From Deltaproteobacteria bacterium (GTDB lineage: Bacteria > Desulfobacterota > Deferrisomatia > Deferrisomatales > BM512), in assembly GCA_030591565.1 (NCBI GenBank), contig JAUVAU010000006.1:1-64000 (forward strand): 64,000 bases of DNA, in the 5' to 3' direction. A program made the translations under genes and the position numbers. Below the pieces are notes generated by a model that had not been told where the DNA came from, did no database searches, and was given only the letters and a program-made list of their open reading frames with translations. Of the stretch, positions 8,646 to 17,118 are shown piece by piece. Within the stretch, counting starts at the first letter, position 1, and the number at the start of each line of letters is the position of its first letter.

Positions 8646-9410
8646 ATGAGTACCCAGACGATCGCCAGTGGTGACACAACGATCCTGCCCGAGGGCGCAA
8701 AATTCATTCCAGTCTATGTGATGGGCAAGAAGTACATGCTGCCCGAGACCCTGACGATCCAGAAGGCGATCGAATACGCCGGGTTTCAGTATGTGCGCTC
8801 CTGCGGCTGCCGTGGCGGCATCTGTGGCGCGTGCCCGACGGTGTGGCGTGTGATAGGCGACTACCAGCTCCATTTCGGGCTGGCCTGTCAGACAGTGATC
8901 GAAGAGAACATGGTCCTGGCGCAGATGCCCTTCTTCCCGGCCAACCGCGCTGACTACAAACTCGAAGAGCTTGAGGCCACCGCCGAGACGTTGAGCCTGC
9001 TCTACCCCGAGATTTTGAAGTGCGTGGGCTGCAACACCTGCACCAGAGCCTGCCCCATGGAGATCGACGTGATGGGGTATATCAACTCTGCGATGAGGGG
9101 CGACATTACCCGCGCCGCCCGCCAGTCCTTCGACTGCATCCAGTGCGGCATGTGCTCGGCGCGTTGCCCTGCCCAAATAGCCCACTACCACGTGGCGCAG
9201 CTCTGCCGCAGGCTTTACGGAAAATACGTGGCCCCCGGAGCCGAGCATCTGGTATCCCGCGTTTCCGAGGTCGAAGCGGGTAAATACGAAGGCGCGCTTG
9301 AAGCGCTCACCGGGATGGATGAGCCAAAACTCAAAGAGCTTTATGTGGCCCGCGAGGCGGAACCCCTTGATTCCGAAGGGTGGGAACCCCAGGACAAGGC
9401 AAACCTCTAG
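8646..9410 (+). CDS. frdB: Fumarate reductase/succinate dehydrogenase-type iron-sulfur subunit (TfrB-like N-terminal part)
   Basis: About 254 residues. The N-terminal ferredoxin-like domain has S-C-G-C-R-G-G-I-C-G-A-C plus L-A-C-Q-T for a [2Fe-2S] cluster near residues 45-85. Two [4Fe-4S] motifs follow: C-V-G-C-N-T-C-T-R-A-C-P near residue 126 and C-I-Q-C-G-M-C-S-A-R-C-P near 164. There is no C-terminal CCG region such as that of archaeal TfrB (thiol:fumarate reductase); a separate HdrB is encoded 5 kb upstream instead. GAGGAGG lies about 10 nt before ATG 8646, which is preferred to an in-frame GTG at 8619. It pairs with the flavoprotein downstream. Confidence 0.85.
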   Translation: MSTQTIASGDTTILPEGAKFIPVYVMGKKYMLPETLTIQKAIEYAGFQYVRSCGCRGGICGACPTVWRVIGDYQLHFGLACQTVIEENMVLAQMPFFPANRADYKLEELEATAETLSLLYPEILKCVGCNTCTRACPMEIDVMGYINSAMRGDITRAARQSFDCIQCGMCSARCPAQIAHYHVAQLCRRLYGKYVAPGAEHLVSRVSEVEAGKYEGALEALTGMDEPKLKELYVAREAEPLDSEGWEPQDKANL

Positions 9411-9443
9411 GGCATACGGAAATAGAAAAGGGAGCTTAAGAAA

Positions 9444-11120
9444 ATGGGATACACGCCCGAAATGATGGAACTCATCAAGCGCGTTGAAGCAACCCGCGCT
9501 GCCCGCGTCGAGCGCGTCAAGAATGGTGAATATTTCACCGCGATGACCCTTGATGAACGCGCCGACGTGCTCAATAAATTTCACCCCGACTACAAGGACG
9601 ATGGCCGTGTGGCGGTCAGGGTCGGCCCCAACAAGGGCGACGTCTACCCCGAAGAGTTCGTGGCTTGCCTTGAGTCCTATCCCCGCATCGACCCCGACAA
9701 GGTGGACTTCAGTGTGCTGGAGACCTTCACCACCGATGTGCTGGTCATCGGCGGCGGCGGCGGCGGGACCTCGGCTGCAATCATTGCGGCCAATGAGGGC
9801 AACAAGGTCATCCTCGCCACCAAGCTTCGCCACGGCGACGCCAATACGGTAATGGCCGAGGGGGGTATACAGGGCGCGGATCAGGAAGTTGACAGCCCCT
9901 ACTACCACTACCTCGACGTCATCGGCGGCGGTCATTTCACCAACAGCCCCGAGCTGGTGGCGGCGCTGACCAATGACGCGCCGCTGGTCATTAAGTGGCT
10001 CGAAGATATGGGCATGATGTTCGACAAGAACCCCGATGGCCGTATGCGTGTGCGCCACGGCGGCGGCACCTGCCGCAAGCGGATGCACTCGGCGGGCGAC
10101 ATGACCGGCTCCGAGATCATGCGCGTGCTTCGCGACGAGGCGAGAAGCCACACCGATTCCATAGAGCTGATAGAGTTCGCCGCAGCCGTTGAGATTCTCA
10201 AGGACTCACAGGGCCGCGTGAGCGGAGCGCTGATGTACAACCTGGAGACTGAAGAGTACTTCACCATTCGCGCCAAGGCGGTTGTCATCGCCACCGGCGG
10301 TTTCGGCAGGCTCCACGTCCAGGGTTTCGCTACAACCAACCACTACGGCGCCACCGCCGACGGCCTGGTGCTCGGCTACCGCGCAGGCGTACCGCTGGCA
10401 TTCATGCACTCCACCCAGTATCACCCCACCGGCGCGGCCTACCCGGAACAAAACGTTGGCCTGCTCATCACCGAAAAGGTGCGGGGACTGGGCGCGAACC
10501 TGCTTAACATCAGCGGAGAGCAGTTCGTCTTCGAGCGTGAACCCCGCGATGTTGAGTCCGCCGCGATCATCCGCGAGTGCGCCGAGCGTGAAAACGGCAT
10601 CCAGACCCCGGTGGGACGCCTTGGCGTCTGGCTCGACTCTCCGATGATCGAAGAGCTGGAAGGCCCCGGCACCGTGGAGCGGGAGCTGCCCGCCAAGTTC
10701 GTGCAGTTCATGCGCTACGGCATCGACATCCGCGAAGTCCCCATGCTCGTCTACCCGACCCTGCATTATCAAAATGGTGGACTCAAGATCAACGCCAAGA
10801 CCGAGACCGGCGTACCCGGCCTCTTCGCCGCTGGCGAGGTCACCGGCGGCGTCCACGGCGAAAACCGCCTCATGGGCAACTCCTTACTTGATGTCACCGT
10901 CTTCGGTCGCCGCGCTGGTCAATCGGCTGCCCAATATGTGAGTGACTTTAGTGGAGAGATCGGCGAGCCGGGACTGGCTCATGCCAAGGAGTTCATGGAA
11001 GAGGTCAAAGGACTAAACGTTCCCGAGGACCGGGTGGCCCCCCTGCTGTTGCCCGATTACACCACCGAAGAGGTGCGCAGCCACCAGCTCACGGCCCACT
11101 ACGAGGGCACGATCAGGTAG
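9444..11120 (+). CDS. frdA: Fumarate reductase/succinate dehydrogenase-type flavoprotein, TfrA-like, no covalent-FAD histidine
   Basis: A 558-residue FrdA/SdhA/TfrA-family flavoprotein. An extension of about 95 residues precedes the Rossmann motif V-I-G-G-G-G-G-G-T. Active-site elements are present: Q-Y-H-P-T-G, the catalytic-Arg segment V-R-G-L-G-A-N, L-H-Y-Q-N-G-G and H-G-E-N-R-L-M-G-N-S. At the position of the histidine that covalently binds FAD in E. coli FrdA (S-H-T-V-A-A-E-G-G) this protein has A-N-T-V-M-A-E-G-G, with Asn at about residue 134, so FAD is probably bound non-covalently. No membrane-anchor gene (sdhC/frdCD) is adjacent, which suggests a soluble enzyme reducing fumarate or oxidising succinate with Hdr-derived electrons. 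A hairpin terminator follows. Confidence 0.88.
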   Translation: MGYTPEMMELIKRVEATRAARVERVKNGEYFTAMTLDERADVLNKFHPDYKDDGRVAVRVGPNKGDVYPEEFVACLESYPRIDPDKVDFSVLETFTTDVLVIGGGGGGTSAAIIAANEGNKVILATKLRHGDANTVMAEGGIQGADQEVDSPYYHYLDVIGGGHFTNSPELVAALTNDAPLVIKWLEDMGMMFDKNPDGRMRVRHGGGTCRKRMHSAGDMTGSEIMRVLRDEARSHTDSIELIEFAAAVEILKDSQGRVSGALMYNLETEEYFTIRAKAVVIATGGFGRLHVQGFATTNHYGATADGLVLGYRAGVPLAFMHSTQYHPTGAAYPEQNVGLLITEKVRGLGANLLNISGEQFVFEREPRDVESAAIIRECAERENGIQTPVGRLGVWLDSPMIEELEGPGTVERELPAKFVQFMRYGIDIREVPMLVYPTLHYQNGGLKINAKTETGVPGLFAAGEVTGGVHGENRLMGNSLLDVTVFGRRAGQSAAQYVSDFSGEIGEPGLAHAKEFMEEVKGLNVPEDRVAPLLLPDYTTEEVRSHQLTAHYEGTIR

Positions 11121-11146
11121 CCCGATCACAACCATTGATGGAACCG

Positions 11147-11186
11147 AAAGGGCGGGTCCAAATGGTGGATTCGCCCTTTTGTTTTG
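11147..11186 (+). terminator. Rho-independent terminator after frdA
   Basis: A 12-bp stem beginning AAGGGCGGGTCC and closing with GGATTCGCCCTT around a loop of about 7 nt, followed by TTGTTTT. It begins 27 nt after the frdA stop and separates the redox cluster from sucCD. Confidence 0.85.
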
Positions 11187-11225
11187 GTGTGCTGCAAATT
11201 AAATGGACAACCACGAATTTAAGTC

Positions 11226-11254
11226 TTGCGAAAATTTTTTAGTCTAGCTAAAAA
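11226..11254 (+). promoter_or_regulatory. Possible sigma70 promoter for sucCD
   Basis: TTGCGA and TAAAAA are separated by 17 nt in an AT-rich stretch between the frdA terminator and sucC. The overlapping palindrome TTTAG-tctag-CTAAA could be an operator. The -10 box is poor, so confidence is low. Confidence 0.35.
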
Positions 11255-11307
11255 GATGGTTCAAACTCAACCGGGTAATTGACACCTGTATCGACGTTGG
11301 AGGAGAT

Positions 11308-12471
11308 ATGAATATCCACGAGTATCAGGCAAAGGAAATATTGAAGGGATACGGCGTAGTCGTGCCTCGCGGCATCGTGGTCGAGACCGTAGACCAGGCC
11401 CACGCGGCTGCTGTTGAGCTTGGCGGCGGGACCGTTGTGGTCAAGGCCCAGATTCACGCCGGTGGGCGCGGTAAGGGCGGCGGCGTCAAGGTGGTAGCCA
11501 ACCCCGCCGAGGCCAAGGAGGCGGCGAGCCAGATCCTCGGGATGCAGCTCGTCACCCACCAGACCGGCCCCGAGGGTAAAAAAGTCCTCAAGGTCTACGT
11601 TGAAGAGGGGTGCGACATCGCGCGCGAACTCTATCTTGCCATGGTGATCGACCGCGCCAACGGGTTTGTGACGATCATGGCCTCCACCGAGGGCGGCACC
11701 GAGATCGAAGAGGTCGCGGCAAGGTCTCCGGAAAAAATCTTCAAGAAATCAATCGACCCCGCCACGGGTCTGATGCCCTATCACACCCGGTCCATAGCCT
11801 TCGCGCTGGGACTTGGCGGCGACGCGTCAAAGAACGCCCAGAAGCTTATTGCCGGACTTTTCAACTGCTTCGTAGAGTGCGACGCCTCCCTGGCGGAGAT
11901 CAACCCCCTGGTAATAACCGGCGACGGTGGCGTGATAGCGCTGGACGCCAAGATGAACTTCGACAGCAGCGCGCTCTATCGCCACAAAGACATTGCCGCG
12001 CTGAGGGACGAGTCTGAGGAGAACCCGCTGGAGCTGGAAGCCTCCAAGTTCGACCTCAACTACATCAGCCTCGACGGCGAGATCGGCTGCATGGTCAACG
12101 GCGCAGGGCTTGCGATGGCCACGATGGACATCATCAAGTACTACGGCTCCGAGCCCGCCAACTTCCTGGACGTTGGGGGTGGAGCCAACGCCGAGCAGGT
12201 TGAGAACGCTTTCCGTCTCATCCTCTCTGACGAAAAGGTCAAGGCGATGCTGGTCAACATCTTTGGCGGCATCATGCGCTGCGACACCATAGCAGAGGGG
12301 ATCATCCAGGCCGCCAAGGCGATCGACCTCAGCGTGCCGCTGGTGGTCAGGTTGCAAGGCACCAACGTGGACATTGGCCGCAAGATGCTGGCCGAGTCAG
12401 GTCTCCCGATCATAACCGCGGAAACGATGAGCGACGCTGCTGAAAAAGTAGTCGCCGCCGCGCGCGCCTAA
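11308..12471 (+). CDS. sucC: Succinate-CoA ligase (ADP/GDP-forming) beta subunit
   Basis: 387 residues, the normal SucC length. It begins [10 protein letters not shown] and carries the ATP-grasp signatures [14 protein letters not shown] and [10 protein letters not shown]. With SucD it interconverts succinyl-CoA and succinate while making or using a nucleoside triphosphate. GGAGG sits 7 nt before the ATG. Sitting next to the FrdAB/Hdr cluster, it ties that cluster to the C4 branch of the (reductive) TCA cycle. Confidence 0.97.
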   Translation: MNIHEYQAKEILKGYGVVVPRGIVVETVDQAHAAAVELGGGTVVVKAQIHAGGRGKGGGVKVVANPAEAKEAASQILGMQLVTHQTGPEGKKVLKVYVEEGCDIARELYLAMVIDRANGFVTIMASTEGGTEIEEVAARSPEKIFKKSIDPATGLMPYHTRSIAFALGLGGDASKNAQKLIAGLFNCFVECDASLAEINPLVITGDGGVIALDAKMNFDSSALYRHKDIAALRDESEENPLELEASKFDLNYISLDGEIGCMVNGAGLAMATMDIIKYYGSEPANFLDVGGGANAEQVENAFRLILSDEKVKAMLVNIFGGIMRCDTIAEGIIQAAKAIDLSVPLVVRLQGTNVDIGRKMLAESGLPIITAETMSDAAEKVVAAARA

Positions 12472-12489
12472 CATAAACGAGGTGAGAAG

Positions 12490-13359
12490 ATGAGCATTCT
12501 TGTCAATAAAAACACACGGCTGATCTGCCAGGGGATTACCGGCGGCAATGGTAAATTCCACTCAGAGCAGTGCCAGGCCTATGGCACCAACCTCGTCGGC
12601 GGCGTCACCCCCGGTAAGGGCGGCTCCGAAGTTTTGGGCGTTCCCGTATTCGATACCGTGGACGAAGCGGTGAAGCAAGCCGGCGCCGACGCCTCCATGA
12701 TCTTTGTCCCGGCCCCCTTTGCGGGCGACGCGATAATGGAAGCAGCCGACGCAGGGATTAAAGTGATCGTCTGCATCACCGAGGGCATCCCCGCGTTGGA
12801 TATGGTCAAGGTGAAGAGGGCGCTCAGCGGCCGCGACGTGCATCTGGTCGGCCCCAACTGCCCCGGCGTCATCACCCCCGAGGAGTGCAAGGCTGGCATC
12901 ATGCCCGGTCACATCCACAAAAAGGGTCCGGTGGGCGTCATCTCCCGCTCCGGCACGCTGACCTACGAGGCGGTTGACCAGCTGACCAAGTTGGGCATCG
13001 GCCAGACCACCTGCCTCGGCATCGGTGGCGACCCGATCATAGGCACCACCTTTATTGATGCGCTCAGCCTCTTCAAGGATGACCCCGAGACCGAAGGCAT
13101 CATAATGATCGGCGAGATTGGCGGGTCTGCGGAAGAGGAAGCGGCGGCCTACATCCAGGCGAATATCGAAGTCCCGGTGGTCTCCTTCATCGCGGGACAG
13201 ACCGCACCCAAGGGCAAGCGCATGGGTCACGCCGGTGCTATAATCGCGGGCGGCAAGGGCACTGCGGCTGAGAAGATGGCGGCGCTGGAAGCCGCCGGAG
13301 TCACCGTGGTCAAGAGTCCGGCTGATCTGGGCAAGGCGATGGCTGAAAGACTCAGCTAG
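12490..13359 (+). CDS. sucD: Succinate-CoA ligase alpha subunit
   Basis: 289 residues with the CoA-binding Rossmann start ([13 protein letters not shown]), the V-G-P-N-C-P-G segment and the phospho-histidine region. The active-site His is in G-H-A-G-A-I-I-A near residue 245. It starts 18 nt after sucC with a GAGGTGAGAAG ribosome-binding site. A family A repeat begins 3 nt after its stop. Confidence 0.97.
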   Translation: MSILVNKNTRLICQGITGGNGKFHSEQCQAYGTNLVGGVTPGKGGSEVLGVPVFDTVDEAVKQAGADASMIFVPAPFAGDAIMEAADAGIKVIVCITEGIPALDMVKVKRALSGRDVHLVGPNCPGVITPEECKAGIMPGHIHKKGPVGVISRSGTLTYEAVDQLTKLGIGQTTCLGIGGDPIIGTTFIDALSLFKDDPETEGIIMIGEIGGSAEEEAAAYIQANIEVPVVSFIAGQTAPKGKRMGHAGAIIAGGKGTAAEKMAALEAAGVTVVKSPADLGKAMAERLS

Positions 13360-13361
13360 GC

Positions 13362-13503
13362 GACAAAGGCTGTCTTTTCTCCGATTGACTTCGTCAGGCT
13401 AAGAAATGATCCTCGAAATACGACAAGTATTCCTCCGGTCATTTCTTATCACCTTCCTGATTCTCGAAGAAAATCCAGCCCTTGTCAGCAATCAGTCAGG
13501 CTG
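13362..13503 (+). repeat. Structured intergenic repeat, family A copy 1
   Basis: Begins 3 nt after the sucD stop. The inner hairpin has 22-nt arms at 13400-13421 and 13427-13448 (17 of 22 positions pair) around the loop GACAA. Flanking loop motifs are CCGATTGACTTCGTCAGG on the left and CCTTCCTGATTCTCGAAG on the right. It runs directly into B copy 2 and lacks the tail hairpin found in A copies 2-5. Confidence 0.9.
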
Positions 13504-13740
13504 TTGGCAAAGGCTGACATTTTCCCCGATTGACGTTGTCAGGGGCGAAAAATGATCCTCGAAATACTTATCGGTATGCCTGCGGTCATTTTTCTTCCCT
13601 TCCTCGTTCTCGAAGGATCTTCGGGGTTTCCGGTTTATCGTCGGCTTAGCTGGAGGTTTGCCCAACATCGGCTAAAATCTCCGGTTTAGCCCTGTTTAGT
13701 GTTGCCCCCCGCTTCGGGAGAGTTTTTCGGAGAGCCTCCT
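13504..13740 (+). repeat. Structured intergenic repeat, family B copy 2 (chimeric left arm)
   Basis: Full right part of a B element, ending CTTCGGGAGAGTTTTTCGG. Its left arm (TTGGCAAAGGCTGACATTTT) resembles family A rather than the usual GTTGAAAAACCCCGG of B, so its outer stem cannot form normally. The A1-B2 tandem fills most of the 453-base gap between convergent sucD and mqnD. Confidence 0.88.
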
Positions 13741-13761
13741 AGACAAGCTCTTATGGAAATG

Positions 13762-13793
13762 AAAAGGCCCCGCATTTTGCGGGGCCTTTTTTA
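13762..13793. terminator. Bidirectional terminator between sucD and mqnD
   Basis: Perfect hairpin AAAAGGCCCCGC / GCGGGGCCTTTTTT with a short loop, A-rich on the left and T-rich on the right, so it can act on both strands between the convergent genes. Confidence 0.92.
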
Positions 13794-13812
13794 TACATTG
13801 TTCATGGGGTTG

Positions 13813-14652
13813 TCAGGCAGGCGGGAAGAGGTCGCCAGTCCAGTTGGCCAGCTCCGGTTCAATCGCCCTCTGTCGGGCCAATAGCTCGCGCACTGCGCGC
13901 TCACCTTCTTCGCCGATATCCTCGCTGAACTCGTTGACGTAGAGGCCGATATGGCTCTCGATCACCTCCTCGTCAAGCTCCTGGGCGTGTTCGCGCACCC
14001 AGGCGGTTGCCTCTGCCGGGTTCTCCTTGGCGAAGCGGAGACTTTCTCGCATGATTGACTGGATGAGGGCCGGGTCCACCCCTTCCAGCTCTCGCTTCAA
14101 TACTATGCACCCCAGTGGAATGGGCAGCCCGGTTTCCCGCTCCCACCACTGCCCCAGGTCCTCGATCTTCGTTAGTCCCTTGTCAGCATAGGTGAAGCGG
14201 CCTTCGTGGATGATGATGCCGGAAGGTACCTCGCCGCTTGTCACCGCCTCCATTATGTCGCTGAAAAGCATGGAAACGCCGTCAAAATCGTCCCCAAGCC
14301 TCAGCTTGGTCAGCAGGTATGCGGTTGTGTTGACTCCGGGGTGGGCGATGGGGGAGCGCGCCAATTGCGCCGCTCCTGTATTTCCTCTCGCAACCCAGAG
14401 CGGGCCGCACCCGCGCCCCAACGCCCCGCCGGTGCGCAGACACCAGTAGTCGGGCAACAGCTTGCCCAGCACGCCGTAGCTGACCTTGGTCAGCTCCAAC
14501 TCTGAACCCAGCGCCATGCGGTTCAGCTCTTCCACATCGGCCATTACCGGCTCGAATTTGTAGCCGTGGGTGTCGATGAGGCCGTGCACCATCGCGTGGA
14601 ACTGGATCGTATCGTTTGGGCAGGGAGAGAAGCCGAATCTGATTGTCTTCAT
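13813..14652 (-). CDS. mqnD: 1,4-dihydroxy-6-naphthoate synthase (futalosine pathway)
   Basis: 279 residues, beginning with the MqnD signature G-F-S-P-C-P-N-D-T and continuing with V-E-E-L-N, T-K-V-S-Y-G-V and an I-I-H-E-G-R-F-T-Y segment. MqnD converts cyclic de-hypoxanthine futalosine to 1,4-dihydroxy-6-naphthoate, a late step of menaquinone synthesis. It follows mqnB by 29 nt on the same strand. The other pathway genes mqnP, mqnE and mqnC are 9-12 kb away on the plus strand; mqnA is not in the window. Confidence 0.95.
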   Translation of the reverse strand: MKTIRFGFSPCPNDTIQFHAMVHGLIDTHGYKFEPVMADVEELNRMALGSELELTKVSYGVLGKLLPDYWCLRTGGALGRGCGPLWVARGNTGAAQLARSPIAHPGVNTTAYLLTKLRLGDDFDGVSMLFSDIMEAVTSGEVPSGIIIHEGRFTYADKGLTKIEDLGQWWERETGLPIPLGCIVLKRELEGVDPALIQSIMRESLRFAKENPAEATAWVREHAQELDEEVIESHIGLYVNEFSEDIGEEGERAVRELLARQRAIEPELANWTGDLFPPA

Positions 14653-14681
14653 AGCAAATTATGATCCGGGGGCTGCTTGGG

Positions 14682-15437
14682 TCAGGAGGTCAACGTGGCA
14701 AGAAAGGCCTTGGCAGCCTGTCCCGCAAGCTCAATCGCTTCGGGGATCTTCCATTTTTCCTTGTCCCGAGGCCCGACCATGTTGGAGATCGCCCGGACCT
14801 CGACGAATTTGGAGCCGCTATAAAGTGCCGCACGTGCAGCACCAGCGCCCTCCATGTTTTCGCAGATCGCGCTGTAGTTGGCGGCGATCCTCTCAGCTCT
14901 TTCCTGGGAGGAGGTCACCATCGCCGAGGTCACGAAAGCCCCTTTTCTGCAGTTGGCCAGGGTTTTGCAGGATTCAAGGAGAAGCTCGGTTGTTTCGCGG
15001 TCGGCGGCAAAAAGGTTTTCGGCGCTACCCGGTGAGGTGGGTACCCCTATGGAACCGGGAGGTCCGCCGGGTAACTTCGGCTCTGTTCCGGTGTCATGGT
15101 CGATCTCCACGGTAGCCACCGCAAGGTCGCCGATCTGGAGTGCCGAGCCAGGATACGCGCCGCCTATGCCGACGTTCAAAATCAACTCGGGCCTGCCAAA
15201 AGCCAGGGCGCGCCCTATTGCCAGCGCGGTGTTGGCGGGGCCGGGGCCGGTGACCACGAAGAGCGTGTCGCCAGCTTCCAGAATCAGGGGGAAGTCGGGT
15301 TTCAGTCCGGGGGGAGGGTCCACCCACCCAAGCTCCTGGGAGGTGGCTGCGACGACCATTACCTTTGGGCCAGCCTTTTTTTCAGGCCTTAAAAGGCTCT
15401 GCCAGATAACATTGCCGTCGGTCCCGGTGTCAGTCAT
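14682..15437 (-). CDS. mqnB: Futalosine hydrolase
   Basis: 251 residues of the nucleosidase/phosphorylase fold: V-V-T-G-P-G-P-A-N-T-A, L-N-V-G-I-G-G-A-Y-P-G-S, and E-N-M-E-G-A-G-A-A-R-A-A near residue 190 (catalytic region). MqnB removes hypoxanthine from futalosine. About 25 residues precede the conserved core, so the start could be at the internal ATG of M-V-V-A-A-T-S-Q-E. It is in one minus-strand transcription unit with mqnD and the two small zinc/iron-ribbon genes upstream, whose last stop abuts its ATG. Confidence 0.92.
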   Translation of the reverse strand: MTDTGTDGNVIWQSLLRPEKKAGPKVMVVAATSQELGWVDPPPGLKPDFPLILEAGDTLFVVTGPGPANTALAIGRALAFGRPELILNVGIGGAYPGSALQIGDLAVATVEIDHDTGTEPKLPGGPPGSIGVPTSPGSAENLFAADRETTELLLESCKTLANCRKGAFVTSAMVTSSQERAERIAANYSAICENMEGAGAARAALYSGSKFVEVRAISNMVGPRDKEKWKIPEAIELAGQAAKAFLATLTS

Positions 15438-15701
15438 TCAGGCGGCTACTCCCGTGGGTTCAAGCTGGTTCATCGGTTGGTTGCAGCAGATCATCTCCAG
15501 CTCTCCACCATCGGATCTGAGTGCGGCAGCTTCGGCGCCGCAGAGGTCGCAGTGGTAGATCGGCACCGGCGGATCGATCGGGTCCATGGGCTGGTTACAG
15601 CAGTGCAGGTCCAGCTCACCCGTCGCCGGGTTCAAGACGAGCATCTCCGAACCGCAAATCTCACACCTGAAGAGGCGTCCCAAAACGACTGTGGAGTTCA
15701 C
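15438..15701 (-). CDS. Tandem desulforedoxin-like small metal-binding protein
   Basis: 87 residues made of two repeats. Each has C-x2-C-G, a short hydrophobic hairpin (x-G-E-L-x-L/M) and C-C-N-Q-P-M: C13/C16 with the CC near 34, then C51/C54 with the CC near 74. This spacing is that of desulforedoxin, a rubredoxin-like FeS4 fold that is usually a single domain of about 36 residues. The protein may therefore be a one-chain pseudodimer. It overlaps the upstream gene by 4 nt (ATGA) and abuts mqnB, so it probably shares their transcript; a role in menaquinone synthesis is only a guess. Confidence 0.75.
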   Translation of the reverse strand: MNSTVVLGRLFRCEICGSEMLVLNPATGELDLHCCNQPMDPIDPPVPIYHCDLCGAEAAALRSDGGELEMICCNQPMNQLEPTGVAA

Positions 15702-15886
15702 TTCTTCTGCTCGACCGGCTTCATGGCTTTGCCGTGGCAGCGTGGATCAAGCGTCCCCGTGCCGCCGCGCACCACCATCACCTTGTTGGCGCACTCGGTG
15801 CAACGGTAGACCTTACCCACTCCGATGCTCCAGGCGCTTTGCCAATCCTGGGAGTTCCATTCTGGACTTGAAAATTTATCCTGCAT
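15698..15886 (-). CDS. Small desulforedoxin-like protein, one degenerate domain
   Basis: 62 residues from the preferred ATG at 15886, which has GAGGAG about 10 nt upstream; an in-frame ATG at 15937 has no visible ribosome-binding site. One domain reads Y-R-C-T-E-C-A-N-K-V-M-V with a later D-P-R-C-H-G-K-A-M, so the usual CC pair has become R-C and only three of the four metal ligands remain as cysteine, with a neighbouring His that might substitute. It overlaps the tandem-domain gene by 4 nt. Confidence 0.65.
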   Translation of the reverse strand: MQDKFSSPEWNSQDWQSAWSIGVGKVYRCTECANKVMVVRGGTGTLDPRCHGKAMKPVEQKK

Positions 15887-16039
15887 GCCGCGCTGACTCC
15901 TCTGGTACAGGTTCAACTTTTTTTGTGACCGTATCATGACAATACCACGGACCGGCAGCCGCCGCCATATGCGGCCTTTGCTGGCTCAATGGTTAGAAAT
16001 ATTGTACTCTTAGGCGATAGTTTACAACCGGAGAAATCA

Positions 16040-17068
16040 ATGGGCAAATCCATACGCCAGCGTCTCGAAGAGCAGGAAGAGGCTAACCTCCACCCCAGGG
16101 CCGCGCATTCGGCAAAAAGCCTGGGTCGTGAAAGAGATGAAACCCCCTGTAATATAAGGCCTTCTTTTCAGGTTGACCGCGACCGCATTCTTCATTCCAA
16201 GACCTTCAGGCGGCTCAGCCAGAAGACCCAGGTCTTCCTTGCGCCTGAGGGCGACCATTATCGCACCCGCTTGACCCACACCCTGGAGGTGGCGCAGATA
16301 GCCCGCACCCTCTCCAAGGCGCTGGGTCTCAATGAGAGTTTGACCGAAGCCGTAGCGCTGGGTCACGATCTGGGTCACACCCCTTTCGGCCATGCAGGCG
16401 AGTCTGTTTTGAACAGGCTGAGCCCCGGCGGCTTTCACCACGCCAAACAGAGCCTCAGGGTAGTGGAGGTGCTGGAGCGGGATGGCAGGGGGCTCAACCT
16501 CACCCAGGAGGTCAGGGAGGGGATTCTCCGCCACTCCAAAGGCAAGGGGAAGATATGGGTGAAGTGCTCCACCCTGGAGGCGGAGACGGTGAGGGTCGCC
16601 GACCTGATCGCATATCTCAACCATGACCTTGACGATGCGTTGAGAGCGGGAGTGATAGGGCCCCAGGATATACCCAAGTCGGTGGCGGCGCTGGGAGCGG
16701 GGCATGGCGCGAGGATATCAGCGCTGGTGACCGATGTGATCGAGACGTCGCTGGGGTGCGACCTTGCACGCATCTCCCCCAGTGACGCGATACACGATGT
16801 GCTCGTTGAGTTTCGAGCTTTCCTCTATGCATACGTGTATGACAACCCTGCGGTCCACGCCGATTTCCTCAAGGCTATCAAGGTGTTGGAGGAACTCTAC
16901 GGACATGTCCTGGAGAACCCCGAGTGGCTCGCCGAGCACTCTGCCCAGTGCCTTGAGGGGGAAACGGTTGAGAGAATGGCAACTGATTTCATCGCAGGCA
17001 TGACTGACCGGTACGCTATAAAATTATTTGAGTCGATTTTCATGCCGAAACCCTGGAAGGTGTTGTAG
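16040..17068 (+). CDS. dgt: dGTP triphosphohydrolase-like HD protein
   Basis: About 342 residues. The HD-domain metal ligands are visible: Y-R-T-R-L-T-H-T-L-E, then G-H-D-L-G-H-T-P-F-G-H-A-G-E near residue 110. The N-terminal R-x-x-F-Q-V-D-R-D-R-I-L-H-S and F-R-R-L-S-Q-K-T-Q-V-F segments are typical of type-2 deoxyguanosinetriphosphate triphosphohydrolase-like proteins, which hydrolyse dNTPs to nucleoside and triphosphate. ATG 16040 is chosen over 15989 because GGAGAA lies 7 nt before it. It is divergent from the desulforedoxin-like genes. Confidence 0.93.
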   Translation: MGKSIRQRLEEQEEANLHPRAAHSAKSLGRERDETPCNIRPSFQVDRDRILHSKTFRRLSQKTQVFLAPEGDHYRTRLTHTLEVAQIARTLSKALGLNESLTEAVALGHDLGHTPFGHAGESVLNRLSPGGFHHAKQSLRVVEVLERDGRGLNLTQEVREGILRHSKGKGKIWVKCSTLEAETVRVADLIAYLNHDLDDALRAGVIGPQDIPKSVAALGAGHGARISALVTDVIETSLGCDLARISPSDAIHDVLVEFRAFLYAYVYDNPAVHADFLKAIKVLEELYGHVLENPEWLAEHSAQCLEGETVERMATDFIAGMTDRYAIKLFESIFMPKPWKVL

Positions 17069-17118
17069 TCTGTTACGCGTTTGAATTTACATTGAGATAT
17101 GCCGATTTTGGAGGTGCT

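Noticed and set aside
13504-13740. REP/BIME or ERIC element of enterobacterial type
   Set aside because: The sequences share no consensus with these families and the elements are longer, with two modules and covarying stems.
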